A stretch of 64,000 nucleotides of DNA from Podaxis mareebaensis (lineage: Eukaryota; Basidiomycota; Agaricomycetes; Agaricales; Agaricaceae): assembly GCA_018524725.1 (NCBI GenBank), contig JAEUWP010000436.1:62001-126000 (forward strand), written 5' to 3'. Below, piece by piece: positions 21,430-31,219 of the stretch. The notes below the pieces were generated by a model. That model saw only the letters and a program-made list of their open reading frames with translations, was not told where the DNA came from and searched no databases. The translations under genes were made by a program, and so were the position numbers. Each line of letters opens with the position of its first letter. Position 1 is the stretch's first letter.

Positions 21430-23917
21430 ACAGAGCGGTGATCTCAGTCAGTGTTTCAAGTGGGTCGATTCTTGCATCCCGAAATTACCAGATATGCTAA
21501 CTGCCGACAACACCAAGTACCGTCAAATGCTTGCTTGCTCTGGCGGTTACTTTCTATGAGTGCGTGATGACGTTAATACTAGCGGTAAGGTCTAACCAAC
21601 TGTTGATGACCAGGGTACCCATGGGACAACGGGTAAGAAAGGACTGTCGAATTTACATTGATCCCATTTAACCACGATTCAGATCGGATATCATTGGGCG
21701 TTTGTGGTTTACGCCGTCATATGGTATGTTTAGTATAAACACTCTGATCCATGGCGGGGCCAAATATTGAACGTTGCCATGAAGCGTCCTCTCCTTCCTT
21801 TCTATCCTTGTGTTGATGGCGAGGGGGGCGGAGTGGAGGGGAAAAGCAGGGGTGCCCAAAGATTAGTATACAGTTTGCTCGAGAGGTGATTGACCATGCT
21901 CGTGTTGCCTATTTACCGTGTTTTGGTCTGTATTAGACTTTATCTGGAGCAACGATAGGCGCAAAGCAACCGCCAATTACCTCTGATCCGTGCACCTGGG
22001 TTGGGGCATCTCCAGACCGGGGATGAGGAGTTCACCTCCATAGACTGACTTTCATTCAGTGAGAGCACGTGAAGAGCCCAAAGTCAACGGCATACTCCGA
22101 ATGTGGCGTCCGCCACACGGCATGTTCGTGGTCTGTGCATCACTGCCATTGTCAGGCCTCCACTTCCGTTACCTCTTCATCTGCGACCATGCCAAAGGAA
22201 AAAAAGGCTACTTGCCCTTATTGCTACCGTCCCTCTTTAGACCGGATTCTTCGATTATATCCACGTCACAATCGATCTCGGGACGAAATCGATCACGTTC
22301 ACAACAGGATCCGTGAGCTGGACAAGTCCGTTGCAGAACTCTCAAAACAACGCGCCGCGCTTTTGCAAAAGCTCAACGACGTCCAACCACCCATAAGCGT
22401 TCTCCCAGCAGAAACCCTATCCATGATCTTCCAACTTGCGTGTCCTCCACCGAGGTCCAGTGCTATTCCCAAGAAGAACAAAGCGATCCTCTATAGAGAT
22501 CCAGACTACCCCTGTTGGGATGATGTATTCCCGGTTCTGAACAAGGTGTCTACGCGGTGGAGCCAGATATTTTCGTCTACACCACAGCTGTGGACAAGCA
22601 TTGACCGATGCATCACAGATGAGAGATTGGAGCGCGAAGCTGCCCTCCTTTCCCAGTTCCTTAACAATTCTAGGAGCTTACCTCTGACATTGTCTCTGGT
22701 TTACGTTTCGGTTACTATTCCCGTCGGTAAATTCTTGCATGAAACTATCGACGCCGAACTACTGCAGAATTTTTCGAGGATAAGGAACCTCCACTTGAGG
22801 AACCCACCTCCTGTATGGCTCTCGCACTCTTCCCCCTACCTTGAACGGGTGAACTACCTCTCGCTTCAACAAATCCTGTCCGAGGGACGGGATCCGGATT
22901 TGACACTCGTCCGTTTCCCCAATCTACGCGAACTCACCCTCACCGATGTGGAAATTCCTATCAACTTCCCATCACCTTGCCTGGTGACTGTCCTCAATCT
23001 AGACAACATTCGACTCGACATCTACCTCCAATTGCTTGCCAAGTGTCCAAACTTGGTTGAGCTCCACGCTTCTCTCGTAATGCCTCCCGAGCGTCCGGAT
23101 GATCCTTCACTAGAGGAGGGGGTTACCCTGAAGCATCTGGAAGTTTTCAGCTTGACAGTTTCACCTCATATTGGATGGAATGAGCAGTGGCAGGATGTCT
23201 TGCTAAACCGCGTCTCCTTTCCTTCGCTTCGAACGTTCTGTTGGACGCGCCCGTATAGTCCCCAGATTCCCTTTTCCCAAGATATAGTTGGGAATTTCTT
23301 CGCCAGTTTACCCCTCACGCTTACAACCCTGGAGCTAGCCTGGATTAAAGGCGCCGACACAGGGGTGGATTTCGCACCAATCATAAGGCGCCTACGTGAT
23401 GACACCAGCGTTGAGCATCTTGTACTCAGCAGTTGCAGAACATCCTTCCTGGTGGACGTATTGGAGGAACTTATACCTCGTGATGGTGCAATGCCGTGGT
23501 TGCCTAGATTGCGAAGACTCACACTGGAGGGGGTTGGGCGCGAAGGACCTAGGTGGAGCGAAGACGAAAAGGAGTGCGGACAAGATATGAACGAAAAATT
23601 GTCGCGTTTGCTGGTGGAGATGTCGAAGTCTCGGATGATCGAGTCTGACCATAACTTCGTCTTAGACATAAAATACACGAAATATTTCAAAGGGTTCCCT
23701 TCGGTTCGGGAGGAGCTAGTCGAATTGCGGAACCGCGGGTTTGGACTAGAGATACTTGTAAACTCAGTACCGTTGCCCTGACTGTTTGATTTACTTGCTC
23801 TATTGCAGTATGATGTGCTAGGTGTACCCAATTAAACATCATCTGTGGTGCTGTTCAGATATTGTCGATGTGGTCCCAAAGCAGCTTGCACTACCCAAGT
23901 GACGAGGATTATCGCCC
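21430..23917 (+). repeat. Tandem duplication, unit A (MFS 3' end plus F-box gene)
   Basis: The text from GCAGAGCGGTGATCTCAG onward is repeated in the same orientation from about 23921. The match runs through the MFS terminal exons, the intergenic part (for example GCGTCCTCTC, GGGGCGGAGTGGAGGG, AGACTTTATCTGGAGCA) and the whole F-box gene, to CTTGCACTACCC and TTATCG. Edges were set by eye to within a few tens of bases. Confidence 0.8.
22189..23781 (+). CDS. F-box protein, copy A
   Basis: Single exon, 530 aa, from ATG 22189 (Met-Pro-Lys). Residues 9-12 are CPYC, followed by a basic patch and a short coiled coil (IRELDKSVAELSKQRAALLQ, about 40-65). The F-box-like domain (LPAETLSMIFQLACPP then WDDVFPVLNKVSTRWSQI and STPQLWTSI, about 72-140) is the form standard in Agaricomycete F-box proteins. 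About 350 residues of degenerate leucine-rich repeats follow (FPNLRELTLTDVEI, FPSLRTFCW, LPRLRRLTLEG) with a closing helix LVELRNRGFGLEIL. Such proteins dock substrates on Skp1-Cul1 ubiquitin ligases; the target is unknown. Its twin in unit B is broken, so this is the functional member. Confidence 0.85.
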   Translation: MPKEKKATCPYCYRPSLDRILRLYPRHNRSRDEIDHVHNRIRELDKSVAELSKQRAALLQKLNDVQPPISVLPAETLSMIFQLACPPPRSSAIPKKNKAILYRDPDYPCWDDVFPVLNKVSTRWSQIFSSTPQLWTSIDRCITDERLEREAALLSQFLNNSRSLPLTLSLVYVSVTIPVGKFLHETIDAELLQNFSRIRNLHLRNPPPVWLSHSSPYLERVNYLSLQQILSEGRDPDLTLVRFPNLRELTLTDVEIPINFPSPCLVTVLNLDNIRLDIYLQLLAKCPNLVELHASLVMPPERPDDPSLEEGVTLKHLEVFSLTVSPHIGWNEQWQDVLLNRVSFPSLRTFCWTRPYSPQIPFSQDIVGNFFASLPLTLTTLELAWIKGADTGVDFAPIIRRLRDDTSVEHLVLSSCRTSFLVDVLEELIPRDGAMPWLPRLRRLTLEGVGREGPRWSEDEKECGQDMNEKLSRLLVEMSKSRMIESDHNFVLDIKYTKYFKGFPSVREELVELRNRGFGLEILVNSVPLP

Positions 23918-23920
23918 GGT

Positions 23921-24221
23921 GCAGAGCGGTGATCTCAGTGTTTCAAGTGGGTCGATTCTTCCGTCCCGAAATTACTAGAATATGCTGATTGCCAACAATA
24001 ACCAGTACCATCGAACGCTTGCTCGCCCTGGCGGTTACTTTCTGTGAGTGCGTGATGACGTTAATGATAATGGTAAGGTCTAACGAACTGTTGACGACCA
24101 GGGTACCCATGGGACAACGGGTAAGAAAGGGTTATTGAGGTTATGTTGATCCTATTTAACTACGATTCAGATCGGATATCATTAGGCGTTCGTGGTTTGC
24201 GCCGTCATGTGGTACGTTTAG
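23921..24221 (+). pseudogene. Duplicated 3' fragment of the MFS gene
   Basis: Corresponds to the last exons of the interrupted transporter (LALAVTF, VPMGQR, IGYH.AFVV). The Trp codon after IGYH is TAG here, and four bases are missing near the 5' edge. With no upstream exons attached it cannot code for a transporter. Confidence 0.78.
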
Positions 24222-24700
24222 TATAAACTCCGATTCACGGTGAGGGTGAATATTGAACGTTGCATGAAGCGTCCTCTCTTTCCTTTCCATCGTTGCACTG
24301 ATGGCAAGGGGGCGGAGTGGAGGGAAAAAGCAGGGGTGCCCAAAAGTATACAGTGTATTCGAGGGGTGATTGATATTCAATGACCCTGTTCTGTATTAGA
24401 CTTTATCTGGAGCAGCGATAGGTACAAACAGCCGCCAACTGCTTCCTGATCCTTGCACTTGGATTGGGCATCTCCAGACCAAGGATGGGGAGTTCGCCTC
24501 CATCCAGTGAGATTGAGCAAGGTAGGGTATTGAGCTTGTATTGACCACATCCATCACAGTGAATGTCGCAAACTTGGCGGCTGTGGATATATTTAGCCCG
24601 TGCCAACGTGTAAAGTCACGGTCTTTTCCGAATGTGACATCTACCTCACAAAGTGTTCATGGCTTATGCCTCCACTTCCATTACTCCTTCATCTGCGACC

Positions 24701-26254
24701 ATGCTAAAGGCTGTTTGCCCTTATTGCTATCGTCCTTCCTTAGATTAAATTCATCTATTATATCCATGTCAGAATCGGTCTCGAGAATAAATTGATCACC
24801 TTCACGACAGGATCCGTGAGCTGGACAAGTCCGTCGCAGAACTCTCAAGGCAGCGCGCCGCGCTTTTGCAAAAGCTCAACGACGTCCAACCGCCTATAAG
24901 CGCTCTCCTGACAGAAACCTTATCCCTGGTCTTTCAGCTCGCATGTCCTCCACCAGTATTCGGTAGTCGCTTCATGCCGAGCAAACCGATCCTTGACAGA
25001 GATAATGTATCTTCGGTTCTGAACAATGTGTCTACGCGGTGGCGCCAAACATTGTTGTCTACACCGCAGCTGTGGACAAGCATTAATCTATGCATCACAA
25101 ACAAGACAGTGAAGAGTGAAGCTGCCTCCCTTTCCCAGCTCCTTAACAATTCTGGGAGCTTACCTCTGACGTTGTCTGTTTTACGATCGGCCCACTCTCA
25201 TCAATACATTTTTGCATGAGACTATTGACGCCAAACTACTGCAGAATTTTTCAAGGATAAGGAACTTCCACTTGAGGCGTCCACCTTCTGTCTGGCTCTC
25301 GCACTCTGCCTACCTTGATGGGCTGACCCACCTTTCAATTGACGAACTGCTGCCCTCTGAATTGGGTTCAGAATTCGCACTCATCCATTCCCCCAATCTA
25401 CGCCAACTCACCCTCATAGAGACGGACATTTCTATCTACCTTCCATCACCTGCCTGGTGACTGTACTCGAGCTGGTCAGCATTCCACTCGACACCTACTT
25501 CCAAATGCTTGCCGGGTGTCCAAACCTGGTTGAGCTCCACGCTGGTCACTTAACAGCTCCCCGGCATGTGTCCAACCCTTCGCCAGAGGAGGGGTCCACC
25601 CTGAAGCGTTTGGAAGTCTTCGACCTGCTGATTTCTTTTGATATGGCGGCCGAGGAGCAGTGGCAGAATGCCTTGCTAAATCGTGTCTCCCTTCCCTCAC
25701 TTCGAACGCTCCGTTGGATGATCCCGTATAGTTTACGGGCTCCCACTTCTCGTGATATAGTTGGGAATTTCTTTGCCAGTTTACCCCTCGCGCTTACGAC
25801 CTTGGAGCTATCCTGGGTTACAGGCGTCAACTCAAGGGAGGATTTCGCAGCAATCACCCGATATCTGCACAGTAACACTGGCATTGAGCATCTTGCACTC
25901 ATACATTGTGAGTCATTTTTCGTGTTGGACGTATTAAGGGAACTTGCGCAGCGTGAGGGTGCGAGGCCAAGGTTTCCCAGATTGCGAAGTGTCATACTGG
26001 AAGGGATCCGGTGTAGTGCACTTGGCTTCAACACCAATTTGGTGAAGCTGCGACAAGATACAGAGGAAGAGTTGTCGCATCTGCTGGTGGAGATGTTGGA
26101 GACTCGGATGATTGGGTCCGACCATAACTTCGTCTTAGACCTAAAAGACCTATCATATTTTGAAGGGTACCCTTTGATTCGGCAGGAGCTAGTTGAACTA
26201 CGGAACCGCGGATGCAAACTAGAGGTACTTATAGACTCCATATTGTTGCCCTGA
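24701..26254 (+). pseudogene. F-box pseudogene, copy B
   Basis: Aligns throughout with copy A, starting Met-Leu-Lys at 24701 with CPYCYRPSLD. The next codon is TAA, and a second stop occurs about 25 codons later. The F-box region (RIRELDKSVAELSRQRAALL, LTETLSLVFQLACPP, STPQLWTSI) is readable from about 24810 to 25170. A small deletion then shifts frame near 25180-25200. A one-base loss in a CACCTTGCC context shifts it again near 25450. The last 265 codons are open to a stop at the same place as copy A. It cannot make a full-length product, though a C-terminal LRR fragment remains open. Confidence 0.85.
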
Positions 26255-26689
26255 CTTTCTGATTTGCTCGTACTATCATAATGTGGCGTGTAAAATGTAA
26301 CCAATTGAACTTCGTCCACAGTGCTGCTCGGACATCACCAATGACTAATGAGGTCCCGAAACGGCTTGCACTACCCTCGTGGCAAGCGTTATCGACGGCA
26401 TCGTAATTATTGTCAGAAGACGGGACCTCTGCGATCATAAATTGAGGCCGACTTCACCGTTTACGGAAGGCCCTATATTACAACGGTGCACGGCTTCGAT
26501 ACCTCCAGCGGTAAGGAATCGGACTGCACAACAAATACCTATTACCTATGGTGGAACAATCAATTTAGTGAAGCTAGCATTATGCGAAGAGGAAGGATCT
26601 GCACACTCGAGGGGGAAACAAATAGAGCGTCTCTGGAAAGGGATACATATAGCTAGCCATAGTAGGAACGAGAAGGAACATAGTCGAAA

Positions 26690-28228
26690 TCAAGTCCACC
26701 AAGATACAGGTTCCGAATTCACAAAAATCTCCAACTGAATCCCACGGCTTTTCAAGTCGTTGAGTCTTTGTTGGTCCTGAGTCGACAAAACTAAACCCGG
26801 AGAATGATTCAGGTGCAGTGACAGAGCAACATTTGATATACGCATCCGATGAGTCAGCATCTCGATTAACGCATTCCAGATGATCCTGGAAAATTTCATG
26901 GTTTCGATTCCGGGGATGGGCATTTTTTCTATCGTGATTTTATGGAGTTTGGGGAACCTTATTTGTGTGTGCGTCCGAGGTGTGAGATCAGACAAGACGT
27001 TTCGTATAAAAGTGAGACGGCACTCGGCAAAGACGATGTGGTTGATGTCGGTGTCGTTGCGAAGAGTGGCGATGGTTTCAGAATAATCACCATCAGCTCC
27101 CATAATTTGAATTGAGGACAACACCAGAGTGGTCAGAGTCGTAGGCAAGCTGTCGAAAAACCCGTTTGCGGTATCTCCATAAGCGGGATACCGAAGGCGG
27201 TTGTGGAAAAGGTGGCTCCAAAAGAGGATCTGAAGAGAGGGGAGATGTATGTTGTTCAGCACAGCACTTTGCCATGCCGTATCCACGGTATCGCCAGAAA
27301 GCACCTCCCAGCCAAAGACCTTCATGTTCTGGAATGTCACCCGTCCCGATGGCGGGAGGAGGGTGTTCCTGTTTGATACGTAGTGAGGCCGTTTACTCTG
27401 GAAGTCAACAAGGTTCGGACATTGGGGAAGTATGGCAGCACAAACATCAATGGGGGTGGTTTCCATATGAAGGACGGTGATCTGCTGTGGAGAAGCCAAG
27501 GCGATAGGAGACCAAACTCTCACAAGGTGGAGGTGGCTGAGGCAAGGAAAAGCGCTAAACGCAAGTAGCTGTGGGGTCTGAATGAAGCCGATACGCAAAT
27601 GCGTTAGCTGGTTCAGGAAGGGGAGCGAGGGCGATAGCCATGTGGCTGGCGGATATAGCAGATCAAGCCGTCGGATTCTTGGAAAGCTTTTCAGGAGGAG
27701 GGCATCAACGCTCTCGTGAATGAGGGTGTCGAATGGGATTGTGAGGTCATGATGGAAAGAAAGGACTAGGGTCAAAGGAAGGTCTCCAGATCTATTCAGA
27801 AACCGGAGGAGCAGAGAGACAGCGACATCAAATGTAGTAGGTTCCATGTGCAGGATGAGGTGTGTCCACAGCTGCGGTGTAGACACCATGATTTCCCGCC
27901 AGTACCTGCAGACGCGATTGAGGGTAGTATGAGCCGACCATTGGCCCGATCCGGCTGGCTCGGACTCGGCCAAGGGATCAAATGTCGCAGGGGAACACAC
28001 CAGTTGGAAGATGTGCGACAAGATCTCTGCTGGAAGGTTGTGAATCAGTGGCTGGACGGTATTTGATTTTCGTAGAACCGGGGTCTGTCCTTCGAGGCCC
28101 GCAGTCAGACCATCCGAGCCATTGATTTGGTGGGCGGTTTGTGGAAGGGGATTGTGAGATCTGGGGGGATATCCTCCCGTATTAAGATCGTAATTAGAAA
28201 AGAGGCATTCACGGGAAGTTACACTCAT
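26690..28228 (-). CDS. F-box protein (third, minus strand)
   Basis: Single exon, 512 aa, stop at 26690-26692. After 60 residues of variable text comes the F-box-like block (HNLPAEILSHIFQLVCSP, then TLNRVCRYWREIMVSTPQLW, about residues 63-123). Irregular leucine-rich repeats follow (FPRIRRLDLLYPPATWLSPS, LPSLQILFWSHLF, LPTTLTTLVLSSIQ). It lacks the CPYC start and coiled coil of copy A and is clearly a different subfamily, although the repeat region has the same rhythm. It faces the tandem pair tail to tail. Role: substrate receptor of an SCF ubiquitin ligase, target unknown. Confidence 0.83.
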   Translation of the reverse strand: MSVTSRECLFSNYDLNTGGYPPRSHNPLPQTAHQINGSDGLTAGLEGQTPVLRKSNTVQPLIHNLPAEILSHIFQLVCSPATFDPLAESEPAGSGQWSAHTTLNRVCRYWREIMVSTPQLWTHLILHMEPTTFDVAVSLLLRFLNRSGDLPLTLVLSFHHDLTIPFDTLIHESVDALLLKSFPRIRRLDLLYPPATWLSPSLPFLNQLTHLRIGFIQTPQLLAFSAFPCLSHLHLVRVWSPIALASPQQITVLHMETTPIDVCAAILPQCPNLVDFQSKRPHYVSNRNTLLPPSGRVTFQNMKVFGWEVLSGDTVDTAWQSAVLNNIHLPSLQILFWSHLFHNRLRYPAYGDTANGFFDSLPTTLTTLVLSSIQIMGADGDYSETIATLRNDTDINHIVFAECRLTFIRNVLSDLTPRTHTQIRFPKLHKITIEKMPIPGIETMKFSRIIWNALIEMLTHRMRISNVALSLHLNHSPGLVLSTQDQQRLNDLKSRGIQLEIFVNSEPVSWWT

Positions 28229-29655
28229 AGCCTTGGCTCTTGGCGAAGGAGAAACAAGGTGCCTTTACAGGTACTTGATGGCTTTGAATTGAAACTCCGA
28301 AATTGTTAACTTCGAGATTTAGGAAATCCAGGCAATCCGCGCAACGAGAGTGATTACTACAAGGTTACTGCGTTCGCATTTGCAGGCCTTGTTTTCCGAG
28401 CAACATTACGGACAAAAAGTAATTGAATTCCTACGCCATGACTCGTATCAGTAAACTCAGGGCGCCAGTCTCGAGTGCATGAGCGCATTCCTGGTTCCAT
28501 AGCCCAACGCGTTCTATAGCCTAACTAGCTCACGCTGATCGAAGGAAACCAGTAAAAATGACCCCGAGGTTTAGTGAATACATGCACAATCCATTCATTC
28601 GGGATTCCGAGATCCATCTCCACCAATAGGAAATCTCCCCTCCTCCCTCGAATATCTTGCGGCGGTTTCACAAGGATACTGGGTCTCATCTAATGTGATC
28701 CACCACAATCCGGGAAACCTTGGGTTCGTCCCATCCCGCAATATGGGGGCCCTGGATGTGTCTTGCGGGAAGGACGGCTAGTAATATATGAACGCAAGAT
28801 GCTAGATGCTGGTGCTACAATGGAGACGATCGACAGTTGGTGCAAAATTCTCCTGTAGATTTTTGGCCCTGTGAACTGGAATATTAAGGATACTAATGGG
28901 GTTTTGGACGTCGTTAAGCTCTTGTAAGTGTGCAGCTCGTTGTCTGAAGAGCTTGCGATAACTTCACCCAGTTAACAGACCTTATCACGGAGGTGATTAA
29001 TTTCCTCTCGGGGGTCGATGTTGGTTTGAGTCTAGTAGTAGAGCTGGCCAACCCGAGATACTGGTAATCTGAGAAGACAGCATTTGACACTATCATCAGG
29101 GAAGTAGTAAAGGCGAAGGCTCGGTGACGTGGGTAGGTGTGAAATGGCGAGCGGCGACCGATTACGATATAAATATCATATTCAGAGCTTATCGTGACAA
29201 TACGCGCATAGACTGCGTCAAGCAAGATACAAGACAGCTTAATATAACAAGAGAGAAACATACGCAACAAGAGGGAAAGCTAATGTGATCAATGAGCGAG
29301 CGTACTGTCCCCACCTGGGGTGTCAGGGCCGACGAACATAGCTGACTCGGAGGTAGTAGTTGTGGGAATTGCTGTATTCCCGACCTCGCGTATCTTTCCG
29401 AGATCATGGGCATCGAGGATAGCGAAATAGATGTGTTATTTCATGACGGGCGCGCACAGGACGGACGAATCGAATTGACACGGTTCCGGAGGGGTGATAA
29501 GGACGTAAGTTGGTAGCTTGTTGATTAGAAATATAGTGTTTGACGACGGCTCTGGTCTGGGCAGAACGATAGTGGCGAAATGGCTGTAGTTATGGTTTAT
29601 TGTACTATTTCAGCTAGTGTTTGGCGCATATGAGAATAAACAATACCTGAGAATC
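28229..29655. other. Intergenic, 1.4 kb
   Basis: No coding or RNA gene is supported. Scattered short frames on both strands lack domain text and splice partners. Confidence 0.5.
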
Positions 29656-30788
29656 TCAGAAATCGTCGAAAGCAGTCCCATCCATGCGAACCCCGGTGTT
29701 TTGTTTGATGTCCATTCCCGTCAACTTCATATTTCTTATCTGGATTAGAAGCAGTTAGAAATAGTCGTAAAAGGTCTGTATCAATTACTGACTTGATTCC
29801 GTTCATTTTGCACTCTTCTCAACTCTTCCAGTTGTTCTCGCGACATGTAGACTTCTCGTTCTGCAGCTTTCTTCTTGTGAGCACCAGCGAGGGCACGCAT
29901 GTCCGCATCGGGATCATAGGTGTCATCAGCTGGTGGCAGAAATTCTCCTTGCCGGAGAGCGTCCATACGTCGTTCGTATTTCGCCATGTCGTAAAACTTT
30001 TCGTGAGGGAGAGTTGCTGAAGCAAGGAGCAAAGATGAAATTGGTTTGGTGATAAGTTGGCTATGACAAACGTACCGGTATTGTAATCCTCGGTGAAGCG
30101 AGCGAATTCCTTCTTCTCCTGGTCTTTTGAAAGGGTTTCGGGGTTGATTTTGCGCTCCTCTACAAGCCATGCATGGAACTCTGCACCCTTGGTATAGAGA
30201 CTGACAATGTCAGGACTCCGTGGTTGGCATAGCTTGAATCGAGGGACTCACTCAACATCGGTAATAATCCCGTATTTGCCCCAGTGTGCCGAGCTACTTT
30301 TTTTCTGAAAGCTATGAGTCAGCGGGTGGTGGAATATGTCGCGACCGGCCGAGTACCTTTTCCTTCTTCTCTTTCTTCTCTTTCTTCCGCTCCTTCCTTC
30401 TCTCACGACTTTCTTTCCTTCTACTCTTCTTGTCCTTTCTCCGTCGTCGCCGTGTGTCTTCAGAGTCACTACCGCTCGACGAGACTGACCGCGACCTTCC
30501 CCTTCTTCGTTTCTCCCTTCGATCCCTTGAGCGCGAACGGGAACGGGAGTCACGTCGGTGGTGGGGAGAGCGTGAATGAGAGCGTCGGTGACGCCTCCTG
30601 TCTCTTGACCTTGACCTTGAGCGGTTATCCCGTCCGTCTCGTTCTCCGTCTCTCCGACCCCTATCTTGAGTTTTGTCTCGTCGTGGGCTGCGGCTTCTGC
30701 TTCTTTCGCGACTGCGATTGCGGTCATGGTACTGTCGTGAGGGGCGGGGATCGCGACCGGGCGACCTAGATCTTGAGCGGGTGGGCAT
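29656..30788 (-). CDS. RS-domain nuclear protein, probably linked to splicing
   Basis: Five exons on the minus strand (30357-30788, 30252-30304, 30076-30200, 29793-30016, 29656-29739) give 305 aa with matching phases. The first exon is one long Arg/Ser-dipeptide domain (SRSRSPRRDKTQDRGRRDGE and similar, residues 1-110) passing into a Lys/Glu/Arg stretch. The C-terminal half is a conserved globular part: SSSAHWGKYGIITDVDLYTK, FHAWLVEERKINPETLSKD, TATLPHEKFYDM, PPADDTYDPDADMRALA and a closing MKLTGMDIKQNTGVRMDGT. This combination occurs in one protein per fungal genome and in plants and animals, and suggests a spliceosome or RNA-processing accessory factor. I cannot give its name with certainty. 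Confidence 0.75.
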
Positions 30789-30899
30789 AATCACAAATGA
30801 CTGGGGGGGTGGTGAAGGCGGCGGTGAGTAGGAATATGAATTGTATCTGTTTGGAGTATGTGCTGTTTGTGGTAATATTCCCTAGCTGGAAGTAGTAAG

Positions 30900-30972
30900 T
30901 CCTTCTTAGCTCAGTTGGTAGAGCGCGTCACTAGTAATGACGAGGTCAGTCGTTCGAGTCGGCTAGAAGGAA
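30900..30972 (+). tRNA. tRNA-Thr (AGT anticodon)
   Basis: Complete cloverleaf of 73 nt without intron. The acceptor stem is TCCTTCT/AGAAGGA plus discriminator A. The D arm is GCTC..GAGC, and the anticodon arm is CGTCA-CTAGTAA-TGACG with anticodon AGT. The T arm is AGTCG-TTCGAGT-CGGCT. It lies between the divergent RS-protein and F-BAR genes, 111 nt from the former's start codon. Confidence 0.95.
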
Positions 30973-30977
30973 TTTTT
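30973..30977 (+). terminator. RNA polymerase III terminator of the tRNA
   Basis: TTTTT directly follows the discriminator base. Confidence 0.8.
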
Positions 30978-31219
30978 ATTGCACCCTTGGGCTTACGGAT
31001 GCTGATTTCAGACGGTGTCGGACAGTTTTGTGAAACAATAAGGGTGGCCAATTAAGGTGGCAGGGTGATGCTGGGATGGTGGATGGGTGGATGACGGAAG
31101 ATCACCAAGAACGAGATTTCAACCACGTGCAGGGCTCCCGTAACTACAGCTGCCCATAACCATTCCTCGTCTCTTCTTCTCTCCTACCACCACTCTGTCT
31201 CCTCCAATATTATTTCAAA

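Larger units (their letters stand above)
15075..21733 (+). pseudogene. MFS transporter gene interrupted by a transposon
   Basis: Before the insertion, exons 15075-15194, 15259-15696, 15747-15813 and 15866-16077 code for a DHA-type major facilitator: cytosolic start, LLGFLCGVSATMIGPAVDQL as helix 1, ANAYGHRL in the A-motif position, GLIGATVANIILGIAVV and RLGWRWTLWLGAIPM. The text breaks at 16077 and resumes at 20595 in the same frame (RGLHI | ADIFVRPFKLFKYPS). It runs through VIGSIIGECFSGPVTDFF and further short exons to IGYHWAFVVYAVIW with a stop at 21731. Host reading frames on both sides are otherwise open. The one exception is an apparent one-base mismatch of phase at the intron starting at 21093. 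The C-terminus is shorter than usual. The substrate cannot be inferred. The gene is presumably dead in this strain because the transposon lies inside an exon. Confidence 0.82.
23918..26402 (+). repeat. Tandem duplication, unit B
   Basis: Second, more decayed copy of unit A. It lacks four bases near its start (CAGT after ATCTCAGT) and has accumulated stops and small deletions in both gene parts. The two units are adjacent and of nearly equal length, about 2.49 kb. Confidence 0.8.

Noticed and set aside
23166..23831. Minus-strand open frame across the F-box gene
   Set aside because: Antisense to well-supported F-box/LRR coding text, and its counterpart in unit B shows the same compositional shadow.
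28914..29413. Minus-strand frames in the spacer at 29 kb
   Set aside because: Codon text is random-looking and no donor/acceptor pair extends it.
30284..30769. Plus-strand frames across the RS domain
   Set aside because: Mirror of the Arg/Ser repeat on the minus strand. The minus frame has conserved exons downstream; these do not.
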